From Lachnospiraceae bacterium (GTDB lineage: Bacteria > Bacillota > Clostridia > Lachnospirales > Lachnospiraceae): a DNA stretch of 56,553 bases. Positions 33,717-43,658 of this stretch are shown here, piece after piece. The stretch covers positions 1-56,553 of the forward strand of contig JAFVCL010000020.1 in assembly GCA_017479285.1 (NCBI GenBank), read 5' to 3'. Position 1 is the stretch's first letter. Every line of letters starts with the position of its first letter. The notes beneath the pieces were generated by a model that worked only from the letters and a program-made list of their open reading frames with translations, had not been told where the DNA came from and did not search any database. The position numbers were made by a program, and so were the translations under genes.

Positions 33717-34106
33717 CGGCAGAACTGTAAGCCGGGTTATGTCTGGGAGCAAAGCTCCCCGGGTGATCATCTATCTAGTACGGTCGTTACCGACCGCATC
33801 AAGCGACCTACCTGAAGGATGGACGGGCAGCCCGTAGCCCTTCTGCTTGGTCTTGCTTCGGATGGAGTTTACACGGCGCGTATGTTACCATACGCCCGGT
33901 GGTCTCTTACACCACCTTTTCACCCTTACCTATAGCCGGCTTGAGACTAACTCAATAAGCTATAGGCGGTTATTCTCTGTTGCACTGGTCTGGGAGTCAC
34001 CTCCACCGGATGTTATCCGGCATCCTGCCCTATGAAGCCCGGACTTTCCTCACCCCTGAAGGGGCTTTCGCACCTGCAGGGCCGCGACCACCTGTTCTGC
34101 GTACAT
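33717..34106 (-). ncRNA. rnpB: RNase P RNA, bacterial class A
   Basis: RNase P RNA is the catalytic RNA that removes tRNA 5' leaders. On the minus strand the conserved cores are clear: GGTGAGGAAAGTCCGGGCT near the 5' end, GTAAGGGTGAAAAGGTGGTGT with TAAGAGACCACCG in the middle, and TAGATAGATGATCAC with ACATAACCCGGCTTACAG at the 3' end. The outer helix P1 pairs GCAGAAC (34094-34100) with GTTCTGC (33719-33725). Ends are estimated from P1 and the promoter. Confidence 0.96.
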
Positions 34107-34112
34107 TCACAT

Positions 34113-34142
34113 ATTATAATTATCCCGTTTATTCCTTGTCAA
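34113..34142 (-). promoter_or_regulatory. Strong sigma-A promoter of rnpB
   Basis: On the minus strand a perfect TTGACA (34137-34142) and a perfect TATAAT (34113-34118) are 18 bases apart. A start is predicted near 34106. It lies just past the stop of the nucleoside kinase gene. Confidence 0.85.
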
Positions 34143-34178
34143 GAAGAACAATCGCTTATGAGCCAAAGCAAAATCTTT

Positions 34179-35834
34179 CTATACCCTGAAGCAGCTTCCA
34201 CCCACAAATTCCCTGCAGATTGAATTATTCGGGAGAAACTCACTCGGCACGCTCAAGAAATAGTCCAGGAACTTAAGAAGTCTTTTTGCCTCATAATATG
34301 CCGGAGAATCCTTTTCTATCTGGAAAAGAAGCGGCTCTGCAAAAGGCTTCAGACATGCAAGCTCGTATATAAGTACCGAGTTGAACATCGCATCAGCCTG
34401 CTCCTGGAATGGGAATATATTTTCCTCCTCGCCCCTTCTTACCGAAGGCCACATACATATGGTTCTTGCAGCGTCCGAGCCGCGGGTTCTTGCGTCCCGC
34501 ACCATCCTCCTTAAGAGTCTTGCGTCGGTGGTGGGAATCCTGTTGTGGGCATCAATATTTATCGTAGTCAAGGCGCTTATGTATATCTTGTACTTGCTCT
34601 CATCGGGAAGGGAGTAACTCATCTTGGGATTAAGTCCGTGGATTCCCTCTATAACAAGCACATCCTCGGGACCCAACTGCAGAAATCTGCCGTTGTACTC
34701 CCGGCGTCCGATCTTGAAATTAAAATCGGGAAGTTCGACCCTCTCTCCGGCAAGAAGCTTTGTCATATCCTCGTTAAAGCTCTTAGTATCGATAGCTTCA
34801 ATACACTCGAAATTGTAATTGCCGTTCTCGTCCAAAGGAGTCTCCTCACGGTTTACGAAATAGTCATCGACCGCGATAGGATGAGGATTAAGTCCCAGGG
34901 TTCTCAGCTGGATGGAGAGTCTGTGGGAGAAGCTGGTCTTTCCGGAGGATGAGGGTCCGGCGATCATAACGAATTTTACTCCGCCACGGTTTACTATATC
35001 CCGGGCGATCTCCGCGATACGGCGCTCCTGCTCCGCCTCCTGAACAAGGATAAGATCGTTCATCTGGTTCTTGCATATCCAGCTGTTCAGATCGCCGACA
35101 TTGTTGATTCCGATCTGGTTGTACCATTTCTCCGTACCGATAAAGGTCTCGTAAAGCTTTCTTCTCTCCTCAAAAGGCTTTAAGCTGTTGGGCTCTGCCT
35201 TTGTGGGAAGCACGAGCATAAAGCCCTCGCCGTACTGGAAGAAATCAAAATATTTTACATAGGATGCGTTCGGGAGCATATATCCGTAATAGTAATCGTA
35301 AAAGCCGTCCATCTCATAGACATTGACCTGCGATGTGCGCCTGAACTTGAAAAGCTCGTTCTTATCGTTCATTCCGTGACGCTCAAAAAGGTCCATTGCC
35401 TCGTCCAGGGGGTAGATGGCCTTGTTGATGGGAGTTCCGAGATTAACAAGCTCCTCCATGCGTTTTTTTATCTTTTCCGCCGACTCATCGGTAAGCGGGA
35501 TTCCCTCTCCCCCTCTTATAAACAAGCCGTTAGCGATGGTAAAATCCACTCTTGATGTATTTGCGGCCTTCTCTCCGAAAACATCGAATATGGACTTTAT
35601 CGTAAGCATTGTTGCGGTGCGGCTGTAGGTAAGCTTTCCCACATCGTCCTTCAGCGTAAAGAAATCCACCTCCGCGCTCTTATTGACACGCTTGAAGAGT
35701 TCTCTGATCTTTCCGTTTACGGACACTGCCGCAATGGGGGAATCGAATTTATCCTGCACAATGGCAGCGACATCCTCCCAGGTAGCTCCCCTCTCTACCT
35801 CTATTTCGTTTCCCAATACCTTAAGCTTATACAT
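34179..35834 (-). CDS. Nucleoside (uridine-type) kinase with N-terminal TGS and ThrRS-like domains
   Basis: The 551-residue protein combines a TGS domain (about 1-65, YKLKVLGNEIEVERGATW), a threonyl-tRNA-synthetase second-additional-domain-like region (about 70-250) and a C-terminal P-loop kinase of the uridine kinase/phosphoribulokinase family. The kinase part has Walker A AGPSSSGKTSF, followed by VDDYFVNREETPLDENG, LVIEGIHGLNP and RRMVRDARTRG. Such three-part kinases are common in Clostridia and have been named nucleoside kinase. Substrate specificity is not clear from sequence. It ends the dgt-dnaG-rpoD-trmK operon, 22 bases after trmK. Confidence 0.88.
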   Translation of the reverse strand: MYKLKVLGNEIEVERGATWEDVAAIVQDKFDSPIAAVSVNGKIRELFKRVNKSAEVDFFTLKDDVGKLTYSRTATMLTIKSIFDVFGEKAANTSRVDFTIANGLFIRGGEGIPLTDESAEKIKKRMEELVNLGTPINKAIYPLDEAMDLFERHGMNDKNELFKFRRTSQVNVYEMDGFYDYYYGYMLPNASYVKYFDFFQYGEGFMLVLPTKAEPNSLKPFEERRKLYETFIGTEKWYNQIGINNVGDLNSWICKNQMNDLILVQEAEQERRIAEIARDIVNRGGVKFVMIAGPSSSGKTSFSHRLSIQLRTLGLNPHPIAVDDYFVNREETPLDENGNYNFECIEAIDTKSFNEDMTKLLAGERVELPDFNFKIGRREYNGRFLQLGPEDVLVIEGIHGLNPKMSYSLPDESKYKIYISALTTINIDAHNRIPTTDARLLRRMVRDARTRGSDAARTICMWPSVRRGEEENIFPFQEQADAMFNSVLIYELACLKPFAEPLLFQIEKDSPAYYEAKRLLKFLDYFLSVPSEFLPNNSICREFVGGSCFRV

Positions 35835-35856
35835 GTGCTACCTCCGTTTTTCTATT

Positions 35857-36702
35857 TTATTCTTCCTCAGATCTTTTTATAAATTCTCTGTCAAACATAC
35901 TCCGGAGCTTCTCATCGATACCGCAGAACAGCGTATTCATCTCCAGTGCTGTCTGGGCGCTTTCCTTTTTCAGCTCCAGCATCTTTATCTTTTCAAAATC
36001 CGGCTTTTTTGCCTCCGAAAGCTTTTTCAGCGCTCCCTCCCATTCACCGATCACATGGGACAGATAGTATGCCATCTCCTTGTCGGTGTAGATAAGATCA
36101 AGCCCGAAGAGTGTATCAAGAGTTTTTGAATACCTTTCAAGCTCGGGGACATCCTTTTTCTCACGGAGCTTTTTTACAACGAAGTTTTCTTCCCCGGGAG
36201 CCGTACTGTGCTTTGCCGAGGCAAGGATGGCAAAATAGTACTTCTCCCCCTCCCTCATAAGCCTGTTTTTAAGGACAGTGTATCCGTTTTCCTCGAGATA
36301 CTCACGCATCTCGGGTATCTCGCTCTGGGGCTGCAAAACAAGGTATTCCGCATTCCCGGCGATCTCCGGATTGTCATCAAGAATGCCCGCGATGGTCCTT
36401 TGACCCATACCGGCTATCACTATAACCTCCGCCTCCGCGCCGCTCACGGAAGAAAGCCCCGGCGCGCATCTTACATCTATAGTATCCGACAGCCCGGCCT
36501 TCCCGATATTCTTTCTCGCATGCTCAAGGGGTCCTTCCTTGATATCACAGGCGACAGCTCTCTTTGATATCCCCCGCTGCAAAAGAGCAATGGAAACATA
36601 TCCGTGATCGCACCCTATATCCGCAACGCTGCCGCAGGGCGGAACGAGGGAAACGATACCCTCAAGGCGAGGAGACAGCTTAGGCGTATATGTTTTTGCC
36701 AT
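35857..36702 (-). CDS. trmK: tRNA (adenine-22-N1)-methyltransferase
   Basis: TrmK methylates N1 of A22 in tRNA, using SAM. The class I methyltransferase motif VADIGCDHGYVSIALLQRG is at about 21-39, with acidic AVACDIKEGPLEHARKN and the family motif VIAGMGQRTIAGIL near 95. A C-terminal coiled-coil region (about 215-280) follows. At 281 residues it is a bit longer than the Bacillus protein (about 235). It sits 15 bases after rpoD, the standard Firmicute order. Confidence 0.92.
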   Translation of the reverse strand: MAKTYTPKLSPRLEGIVSLVPPCGSVADIGCDHGYVSIALLQRGISKRAVACDIKEGPLEHARKNIGKAGLSDTIDVRCAPGLSSVSGAEAEVIVIAGMGQRTIAGILDDNPEIAGNAEYLVLQPQSEIPEMREYLEENGYTVLKNRLMREGEKYYFAILASAKHSTAPGEENFVVKKLREKKDVPELERYSKTLDTLFGLDLIYTDKEMAYYLSHVIGEWEGALKKLSEAKKPDFEKIKMLELKKESAQTALEMNTLFCGIDEKLRSMFDREFIKRSEEE

Positions 36703-36717
36703 AGTAAACCTCTGTAT

Positions 36718-38013
36718 CTACTCCAAATAATCCTTAAGCTGCTTGCTGCGGCTGGGATGGCGAAGCTTGCGGAGCGCCTTTGCCTCTATCTGACGGATAC
36801 GCTCACGGGTTACATTGAATTCCTTTCCAACCTCCTCAAGGGTTCTTGCCTTTCCGTCGTCAAGCCCGAAACGGAGACGGAGAACCTTCTGCTCTCTCTC
36901 CGCAAGAGTATCAAGCACCTTGTTGAGCTGCTCCCTTAAAAGAGTAGCTGTGGCGGCATCTGCGGGAGCCGGTACATTGTCATCCTGTATAAAGTCGCCG
37001 AGATGGCTGTCCTCCTCCTCGCCGATGGGAGTCTCCAGTGAAACAGGCTCCTGGGAGATCTTAAGGATTTCCCTAACTCTCTCAACCGGGATATTCATCT
37101 CCTCGGCAATCTCCTCCGGCATGGGCTCACGGCCTTTTTCCTGAAGAAGCTGGCGGCTTACACGGATGAGCTTGTTTATGGTCTCTACCATGTGCACAGG
37201 GATACGGATGGTTCTTGCCTGGTCGGCGATGGCTCTGGTAATGGCCTGTCTGATCCACCAGGTTGCATAGGTGGAGAATTTATACCCTTTGGTATAGTCG
37301 AACTTTTCAACAGCCTTTATAAGTCCGAGATTACCCTCCTGTATAAGGTCAAGGAAGAGCATTCCGCGTCCCACATATCTCTTTGCGATACTTACGACAA
37401 GACGGAGGTTTGCCTCGGCAAGGCGCTTCTTTGCAGCCTCTCCGGCATCAATGTCCTTCTGCATTGCCGCAATATCCTTTTCAAGCTTTTTTGCCTTTTT
37501 GGACTTTTTGTCTTCTGTTTTCTCGTATTCCGCCTTTGCTTCGTCTATATTTGCAATAGCGGCGTCGCCTGCCTCCATCTTCTTTGCAAGCTCGATCTCC
37601 TCATCGGCGGAAAGAAGCGGTACCTTACCGATCTCCTTGAGATACATCTTAACCGGGTCCTCGGTGCTGATTCCCTCGGGAACGGAAAGATCGATCTTTT
37701 CCATATCGACCTCTTCGGCCTCGGCCATGATAAGATCGTCATCCGGGTCATCTCCGATATCTCCATCCGGATCCGGCCCCAGATCGAGATCAAACCCGAG
37801 ATCGTCATCTGTGGGCTCCTCGGTGGTTGAAAGCACCTCTATTCCCACTGTATCGAAATATTCCTCAATACGGTCCCTGCTCTCCTCATCGAGATCAAAT
37901 TCGGAGAAAGCCTCCTCGATCTCCTTTTCTTCAAGCACATTCTTTTTCTTGTTGGCAAGTGCCTGAAGCTCCTTGAGCTTTTCATCAAATTTAGCCGTCA
38001 TGTTCTCGTCCAT
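36718..38013 (-). CDS. rpoD: Primary sigma factor SigA (RpoD)
   Basis: This is the housekeeping sigma factor. The 431-residue protein has region 1.1 (about 5-55), an acidic linker, and region 1.2 ([21 protein letters not shown]). A Lys/Glu-rich stretch (about 165-190) follows. Regions 2.1-2.4 end in [20 protein letters not shown]. Region 3 contains [13 protein letters not shown]. Region 4.2 is [20 protein letters not shown], the -35-binding helix-turn-helix. The -10/-35 boxes noted elsewhere fit its expected consensus. dnaG ends four bases upstream. Confidence 0.97.
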   Translation of the reverse strand: MDENMTAKFDEKLKELQALANKKKNVLEEKEIEEAFSEFDLDEESRDRIEEYFDTVGIEVLSTTEEPTDDDLGFDLDLGPDPDGDIGDDPDDDLIMAEAEEVDMEKIDLSVPEGISTEDPVKMYLKEIGKVPLLSADEEIELAKKMEAGDAAIANIDEAKAEYEKTEDKKSKKAKKLEKDIAAMQKDIDAGEAAKKRLAEANLRLVVSIAKRYVGRGMLFLDLIQEGNLGLIKAVEKFDYTKGYKFSTYATWWIRQAITRAIADQARTIRIPVHMVETINKLIRVSRQLLQEKGREPMPEEIAEEMNIPVERVREILKISQEPVSLETPIGEEEDSHLGDFIQDDNVPAPADAATATLLREQLNKVLDTLAEREQKVLRLRFGLDDGKARTLEEVGKEFNVTRERIRQIEAKALRKLRHPSRSKQLKDYLE

Positions 38014-38017
38014 TTTT

Positions 38018-39778
38018 TCATATTCCTTTCTTCTTTAAAGCCTCAAGCTCTTTTTTCAGCCTTATCGACTCCTGAAGCTTAGTTATGTCATTTCCGTAGT
38101 GCTCTGTAAAATAGTTATAGCTGTTCTCCCGCACCTTTATGATAATATCGGAAAGAGCCTTCATCCGCTCCTCTCCGTTCTCCGTCTCCGGAAGTCTCGC
38201 CTGAAAGAGTCCTGCAACCTCTTTTTGCTCATCCTCTTCAAAAAGATCAACAATGGCCGCCGCGGAAAAATTATTTTCCTCAAGGTCCTCGAATACCCTC
38301 TCCGCAACCTTTCTGTATACCTCATCCGTAAAATCGGTCACGGAAATATATTTTTTTATCAAAGGTAAAAGCTCCGGCTCATCCGTAAGCCAGGTAAGCA
38401 GCATCGCCTGGGCAGCCTTCTCCGGCTCTTCCTCCGCGCTTTTTTGCACGGTCGGCTTCGGCTTTGTGTAGTTTTCTATTCCCACACCGTTTGCCGCAAA
38501 ACCGGCAACCATTGCTCTCATATTCGCAGCATCTATCCCGTATTTCGCGCAGATTCCCTGAAGATAATTTTCTCTCTCCAAAGGCTCCGGGAAGGATACG
38601 CAGAGCTTTTCCGCGATACTTTTATAAAACCGTGTCATCTGCTCCGGATCGCTCTTATCCGTAGCGTCGTAAATGGTCCTTATAAGGAAGTAGAAGCTGT
38701 TTTCGGCATTCTCTATGCGCTTCTGGAATTCCCCGGTTCCGTATGTCTTTATAAATTCATCCGGATCCTTGGCGGGCCGCATATCGATAACCCTGCCGGA
38801 CAACCCGACATTTTTCAGTATCTCGATTGCCCGCAGAGCAGCCTTTACCCCGGGGCCGTCGCTGTCGTAGGCAAGATAAACCTTCTCGGTGTACCTTGCA
38901 AGCAGTCTTGCCTGATCCTCCGTAAAAGCCGTACCAAGGGAAGCCACCGCCTGTGAAAAACCTGCCTGGTGCATGGCGATGACATCCATATATCCCTCAC
39001 AGAGGATAAAATTACCGGCTCTGGAATTTCTCGCAAATACAAAGCCGTAGAGATTTTTCCTTTTATCAAAGATCAATGTCTCCGGGGAGTTAAGATACTT
39101 CGGCTCTCCGGTTCCCATAACTCTTCCGCCAAAACCTATAACGCGGTGATTCGCATCCATTATCGGGAACATAACCCTGTTCCAGAACTGGCTCGAAAGC
39201 CCGTATTTTTCGGAGGAGGAAGCCAGACCGGATTCCTTTATCTCATCATCCGAAAAGCCCTTGCTTCTAAGATACTCCGTCACTTCCCGTCCGTTTACCC
39301 CCGCGTAGCCCAGACCGAATTTCTGCATCGTCTCGTCGGTCAGCTCACGCTTTCTGAAGTACTCCATTCCCTTCTCACCGCGGGAAGACCTTAAGCATCT
39401 GTAAAAATATGTCGCCGCCTCCTTGTTGACCTCAAGGAGCCTAAGCTTCTTTCCGGCACGCTTTTTTTCCTCATCGGAAACCTCGATCTCCGGAAGCTTT
39501 ATTCCCGCCCGGTCCGCAAGGGTCCTCACCGCCTCGGGGAATGTTACATTATCGTAATTCATAACAAAGGTGATCACATTACCCGCCTCACCGCAGGCGA
39601 AGCATTTGTATATCTGCTTTGCCCTGCTCACGGAAAAGGACGGCTTATGATCGTTATGGAAAGGACACACTCCTACATAATTGGCCCCCTTCTTGGTAAG
39701 ACTTATGTAGGAACCGATCACATCCACGATATCGCTTCTCGAGCGAACCTCTGCTATCAGATCTTCGCTATAATACAT
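38018..39778 (-). CDS. dnaG: DNA primase DnaG
   Basis: DnaG makes RNA primers at the replication fork. The 586-residue protein has the zinc finger C-x2-H-C-x2-C ([11 protein letters not shown] and [10 protein letters not shown], about 38-65) and the catalytic core with the TOPRIM glutamate in [16 protein letters not shown]. It also has the metal Asp pair in [10 protein letters not shown], and a C-terminal DnaB-helicase-binding helical domain (about 440-586). The length is normal (about 580-600). It lies 39 bases after dgt and 4 before rpoD. Confidence 0.97.
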   Translation of the reverse strand: MYYSEDLIAEVRSRSDIVDVIGSYISLTKKGANYVGVCPFHNDHKPSFSVSRAKQIYKCFACGEAGNVITFVMNYDNVTFPEAVRTLADRAGIKLPEIEVSDEEKKRAGKKLRLLEVNKEAATYFYRCLRSSRGEKGMEYFRKRELTDETMQKFGLGYAGVNGREVTEYLRSKGFSDDEIKESGLASSSEKYGLSSQFWNRVMFPIMDANHRVIGFGGRVMGTGEPKYLNSPETLIFDKRKNLYGFVFARNSRAGNFILCEGYMDVIAMHQAGFSQAVASLGTAFTEDQARLLARYTEKVYLAYDSDGPGVKAALRAIEILKNVGLSGRVIDMRPAKDPDEFIKTYGTGEFQKRIENAENSFYFLIRTIYDATDKSDPEQMTRFYKSIAEKLCVSFPEPLERENYLQGICAKYGIDAANMRAMVAGFAANGVGIENYTKPKPTVQKSAEEEPEKAAQAMLLTWLTDEPELLPLIKKYISVTDFTDEVYRKVAERVFEDLEENNFSAAAIVDLFEEDEQKEVAGLFQARLPETENGEERMKALSDIIIKVRENSYNYFTEHYGNDITKLQESIRLKKELEALKKKGI

Positions 39779-39817
39779 TTATCTTCTCCAAATAAACATA
39801 AGAAAAAACGATCAGTC

Positions 39818-40822
39818 TCAATACTCCCAGCTCTTTGGAACAAAAAGCTCGTCAAAGACATCTATGGCGTAGCGGTCGCTCATGGAAGCCACATAATCGC
39901 AGGTTACCCGTGCGCGTTCCTCGCCCTTGTTCATAAGCTCCTTGTACTGCTTTGGAAGTTTGTCCGGGTTTCTGTAGAAATACTCGTAAAGTCTCTCCAC
40001 AAGCTCCTCCGCTTTTCCCTCCTCCGACTTTGCCGCCGGGTTGGTATACACGCTTTCAAACATAAACTGTCTGATTGCCCTCATGGCCTTCCAGACCTCA
40101 TCGGACATCACAATATCGTTTTTATCCGCGCTGTTGGTTACTATGTCATGGATAAGCGTATCGAGTCTGGCACCCGGAGTAGAGCCGAGAACCGCCCGTA
40201 TTTCCGCAGGGACATCCATCTCGGTAAGTATTCCCGCGCGGACGGCATCATCCATATCGTGATGAATATATGCTATTTTGTCGGACAGCCTTACAACCTT
40301 TCCTTCAAGGGTCGAGGGAGAACCGGATGTCTGGTGATTAAGTATCCCGTCCCTGGTCTCCCATGTAAGATTTAATCCGGCGCCGTCCTTTTCGAGTATC
40401 TCCACTGTCCTTACGCTTTGGACATTATGCTCAAAGCCGAGGGTACAAACCCTGTTAAGCGCTCTCTCCCCCGCATGTCCGAAGGGAGTGTGCCCGAGAT
40501 CGTGTCCGAGTGCGATAGCCTCCGTCAGATCCTCATTGAGCCTTAATGCCTTTGCGATGGTTCTCGCGTTCTGGGATACCTCGAGTGTATGGGTAAGCCG
40601 GGTTCTGTAATGATCTCCCTCCGGCGCAAGAAACACCTGGGTCTTATCCTTTAAACGCCTGAACGCCTTGCAGTGGATTATCCTGTCACGGTCCCTTTGA
40701 TAAACCGGGCGTATATCACACTGGGGCTCATCCCTGTCCCGCCCCCGTGACTCACAGCTCAGCGCCGCGTACCTGCTTAAATATTCCTTTTCTCTCTGTT
40801 CAAGACTTTCCCGAATCGTCAT
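39818..40822 (-). CDS. dgt: Deoxyguanosinetriphosphate triphosphohydrolase-like protein
   Basis: This HD-domain dNTP triphosphohydrolase lowers or balances cellular dNTP pools. The 334-residue protein has CKAFRRLKDKTQVF at the N-terminus. The HD metal ligands are in RTRLTHTLEVSQNARTIAKAL (His) and AIALGHDLGHTPFGHAGE (His-Asp), and the distal Asp is in VRLSDKIAYIHHDMDDA. It is the short Firmicute form. It heads the operon dgt-dnaG-rpoD-trmK-nucleoside kinase. Confidence 0.93.
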   Translation of the reverse strand: MTIRESLEQREKEYLSRYAALSCESRGRDRDEPQCDIRPVYQRDRDRIIHCKAFRRLKDKTQVFLAPEGDHYRTRLTHTLEVSQNARTIAKALRLNEDLTEAIALGHDLGHTPFGHAGERALNRVCTLGFEHNVQSVRTVEILEKDGAGLNLTWETRDGILNHQTSGSPSTLEGKVVRLSDKIAYIHHDMDDAVRAGILTEMDVPAEIRAVLGSTPGARLDTLIHDIVTNSADKNDIVMSDEVWKAMRAIRQFMFESVYTNPAAKSEEGKAEELVERLYEYFYRNPDKLPKQYKELMNKGEERARVTCDYVASMSDRYAIDVFDELFVPKSWEY

Positions 40823-41024
40823 AGAATCCCTCCGGATAACTGCCGCAGCGAAGCTGTCTGTTTTGCGCTCCCGCTCAAAGCAGTCACATTTATATTATTC
40901 GCTGTGCGGGGCAGAATTCCTTTTTTTATCCGGTAAAAATTTTTATTTTTTTACGACGGTTTACAGGCTGTTGTTCCGCGGAAAAAACAGGGAAAAAGCT
41001 GAAAGAAGAGTTTATCTGTTATAA

Positions 41025-41053
41025 TTGACTTTTTCGATTTAAAGTGTTATGCT
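41025..41053 (+). promoter_or_regulatory. Sigma-A promoter for the symporter-amidohydrolase pair
   Basis: TTGACT (41025-41030), a 17-base spacer and TATGCT (41048-41053) precede the symporter ATG by 75 bases. RBS TCCGGAGGAA lies before the ATG. The 306-base gap 40823-41128 between divergent dgt and the symporter holds no other recognised feature apart from AT-rich tracts. Confidence 0.6.
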
Positions 41054-41128
41054 TTAAAGCGTTGAAGTATTAAAGAGTAGTTTTCTTTATTCTTCTGAAC
41101 CCAAAACTTACATCCGGAGGAACCTGAA

Positions 41129-42673
41129 ATGGTCATCAAAATCTTAATGCTTGTTCTTTTCTTTGCGGTAATGCTGGTAATAGGCTTTATCTGCCGCAAA
41201 AACGCCACCGATGTAAACGGCTTTGTGCTCGGCGGACGCTCTGTCGGTCCCTGGGTTTCAGCCTTTGCATTCGGAACTTCTTATTTTTCGGCGGTTGTTT
41301 TTGTCGGATATGCGGGACAGTTCGGCTGGAAATACGGAATCGCCACAACCTGGGTCGGGATTGGAAACGCCCTTATCGGCTCCTTCCTCGCCTGGAGGAT
41401 ACTCGGCCGCCGCACAAGGATCATGACCCAGCATCTGGGCTCGGCAACCATGCCCCAGTTTTTTGAAGCCAGATTCGGAAGCCCCGCGTTAAAGATCGTC
41501 GCTTCCATAATCACATTCATTTTCCTTATTCCATACACAGCCTCCCTTTATAACGGTCTTTCAAGACTTTTCGGCATGGCCTTTAACCTCGACTACACTG
41601 TATGCGTTATAGTAATGGCTGTCCTTACCGGTGTTTATGTAATTGCCGGCGGATACATGGCAACAGCCATCAACGACTTTATACAGGGAATAATAATGCT
41701 TATCGGCATCACCGCCGTTATCCTTGCCATATTAAAGAGTCAGGGCGGATTTATGGCAGCGCTTGACAGCCTCGCAAGAGTGAGCGATGAAAGCGTGGCT
41801 TCCACTCCCGGAGTGTTCGCTTCATTCTTCGGACCTGATCCGATTAATCTTATCGGAGTTGTTATCCTCACATCCCTCGGCACCTGGGGGCTTCCTCAGA
41901 TGGTACAGAAATTCTATGCCATCAAAAGTGAGAAATCCATTTCGACGGGGACTGTAGTATCCACTGTATTTGCTTTTATAGTTGCAGGCGGATGCTACTT
42001 TCTCGGCGGATTCGGAAGGCTTTTTTCCGACAAGATCGATATCGCTGCAAACGGTTATGACTCAGTCATTCCGACAATGCTCTCCGGACTCCCGGATCTG
42101 CTCATTGCCGTTGTGGTGGTTCTCGTCCTTTCAGCATCGATGTCAACTCTCTCATCTCTGGTTCTTACCAGTTCCTCCACTCTTACCCTTGACCTTTTAA
42201 AGGGTCATATCGTAAAGAAGATGAGCGAGAAGAAACAGCTCCTTATCATGCGTGCCCTGATAGTTGTCTTCATCGTTATCTCCGTTGTTATAGCGATAAT
42301 CCAGTACAAGGCAAATGTTACCTTTATCGCCCAGCTCATGGGCGTTTCATGGGGTGCTCTTGCAGGAGCCTTCCTTGCGCCATTCCTCTACGGTCTTTAC
42401 TGGAAGGGAACCACAAAGATCACTGCGTTTGTAAGCTTTGCCTTCGGCTCTGTTGTAATGCTCCTTAATATGTTCTTCAGGCCTTACTTCCCGGCGCTTC
42501 TGCAGTCTCCCATCAACGCGGGTGCATTCTGCATGATAGCCGGACTGATACTTGTTCCCATCGTATCGCTCTTTACAAAAAAGCCGGACAAAAAGCTGGT
42601 TGAGGATGCCTTCGCATGCTATAATGCCAAGGTAAGCGTTCCCCAATACGTAGCCCTCTCTGACGAACAGTAG
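41129..42673 (+). CDS. Sodium:solute symporter family transporter
   Basis: The 514-residue protein has about 13 membrane helices and the LeuT-fold SSS pattern. It has NGFVLGGRSVGPWVSAFAFG near the N-terminus (helix 1 sodium-site region), FIQGIIMLIGI (helix 5), GTWGLPQMVQKFYAIKSEKS (helix 6 region) and VLSASMSTLSSLVLTSSSTL (the helix 8 region with serines that bind sodium). Possible substrates include proline, pantothenate and sugars. The N-terminal motif is closest in feel to PutP/PanF. The next gene is an amidohydrolase 24 bases downstream, which might act on the imported compound. Confidence 0.9.
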   Translation: MVIKILMLVLFFAVMLVIGFICRKNATDVNGFVLGGRSVGPWVSAFAFGTSYFSAVVFVGYAGQFGWKYGIATTWVGIGNALIGSFLAWRILGRRTRIMTQHLGSATMPQFFEARFGSPALKIVASIITFIFLIPYTASLYNGLSRLFGMAFNLDYTVCVIVMAVLTGVYVIAGGYMATAINDFIQGIIMLIGITAVILAILKSQGGFMAALDSLARVSDESVASTPGVFASFFGPDPINLIGVVILTSLGTWGLPQMVQKFYAIKSEKSISTGTVVSTVFAFIVAGGCYFLGGFGRLFSDKIDIAANGYDSVIPTMLSGLPDLLIAVVVVLVLSASMSTLSSLVLTSSSTLTLDLLKGHIVKKMSEKKQLLIMRALIVVFIVISVVIAIIQYKANVTFIAQLMGVSWGALAGAFLAPFLYGLYWKGTTKITAFVSFAFGSVVMLLNMFFRPYFPALLQSPINAGAFCMIAGLILVPIVSLFTKKPDKKLVEDAFACYNAKVSVPQYVALSDEQ

Positions 42674-42697
42674 CGACGCGAGTAATTTGAGTTAGTT

Positions 42698-43567
42698 ATG
42701 ATTATAGATTTTCACACACATACATTTCCGGATAAGATTGCTTCCAAGGCAATAGACAAATTAAGCCATGAAGCCCATATAATCCCGCACAGGGACGGAA
42801 CAGCCTCCTCCCTTGCAAGCACATCGGCCGCATCCGGCGTAGACCTGTCGGTCATACTGCCGGTTGCAACAAGTCCCGGTCAGGTCGAAAGGATAAACGA
42901 TACCGCAGCGCTCCTCAATGAATCCCAGAACATGAAGGAACCGGGAGCGCTCCTTTCCTTCGCCTCGATCCACCCGGATTACGCTGAACCAAAAAAAGAA
43001 ATCCTCCGCATTAAGGAGCACGGTTTCAAAGGTATAAAGATCCATCCGGTGTACCAGAATACCGATATCGATGATATAAGGTTTCTTCGCATTATCAGCC
43101 TCGCCGCGGAGCAGGATTTGATCGTGGTAACCCACGCGGGGCTGGATATAGGCTTCCCCGGACGGCTCGAATCCTCCCCTGATAAATGCAAAAAGGTTCT
43201 CGATGAAATCGGGAGTTTTAAATTTGTTCTGGCTCATATGGGCGGCTGGAAAAACTGGGAAGATGTAAAGACTCTCCTTTCCGGTTACGATATATGGCTC
43301 GACAGTGCCTTCTCAACCGGAGAGATAGAGCCTCTAACCGATGGTTATTGGGATGACAAAGATAAAAGTCTTTTATCCCCGGAAGGGTTTATGGAAATGG
43401 TTCAAATCTTCGGATTGGACAGAATACTGTTCGGAACCGACAGCCCCTGGAGCGATCAGAAAAAGAGCATGGATTTTATTAAAAATCTCCCTCTTTCCGA
43501 TAAAGAAAAAAATATGATACTCGGTGAAAATGCAAAAAACCTCCTGTCATTACGGCAGTGTTCATAA
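42698..43567 (+). CDS. Amidohydrolase family (PF04909-type) metal-dependent hydrolase
   Basis: The 289-residue TIM-barrel hydrolase has metal histidines in IIDFHTHTFPD (HxH), KGIKIHPVYQ, VVTHAGLD and LAHMGGWKNWED, and the C-terminal Asp in ILFGTDSPWSDQKKS. Members hydrolyse or decarboxylate ring and amide compounds. The substrate is unknown. It shares a promoter with the upstream symporter. Its final codons lie in a 14-base tandem repeat, GGCAGTGTTCATAA at 43554 and 43568; the stop is in the first copy. Confidence 0.87.
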   Translation: MIIDFHTHTFPDKIASKAIDKLSHEAHIIPHRDGTASSLASTSAASGVDLSVILPVATSPGQVERINDTAALLNESQNMKEPGALLSFASIHPDYAEPKKEILRIKEHGFKGIKIHPVYQNTDIDDIRFLRIISLAAEQDLIVVTHAGLDIGFPGRLESSPDKCKKVLDEIGSFKFVLAHMGGWKNWEDVKTLLSGYDIWLDSAFSTGEIEPLTDGYWDDKDKSLLSPEGFMEMVQIFGLDRILFGTDSPWSDQKKSMDFIKNLPLSDKEKNMILGENAKNLLSLRQCS

Positions 43568-43581
43568 GGCAGTGTTCATAA
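43554..43581 (+). repeat. 14-bp tandem duplication over the amidohydrolase stop codon
   Basis: GGCAGTGTTCATAA occurs twice back to back (43554-43567, 43568-43581), and a third partial copy (GACAGTAA) follows. The annotated TAA is the last triplet of the first copy. This looks like recent slippage. Confidence 0.85.
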
Positions 43582-43658
43582 GACAGTAACGCAAAATGAG
43601 CACTGTCGCGGGAGCATACTCTTTCAGTCGGTCAAAATGCTCGGAACTAAATAAGGCC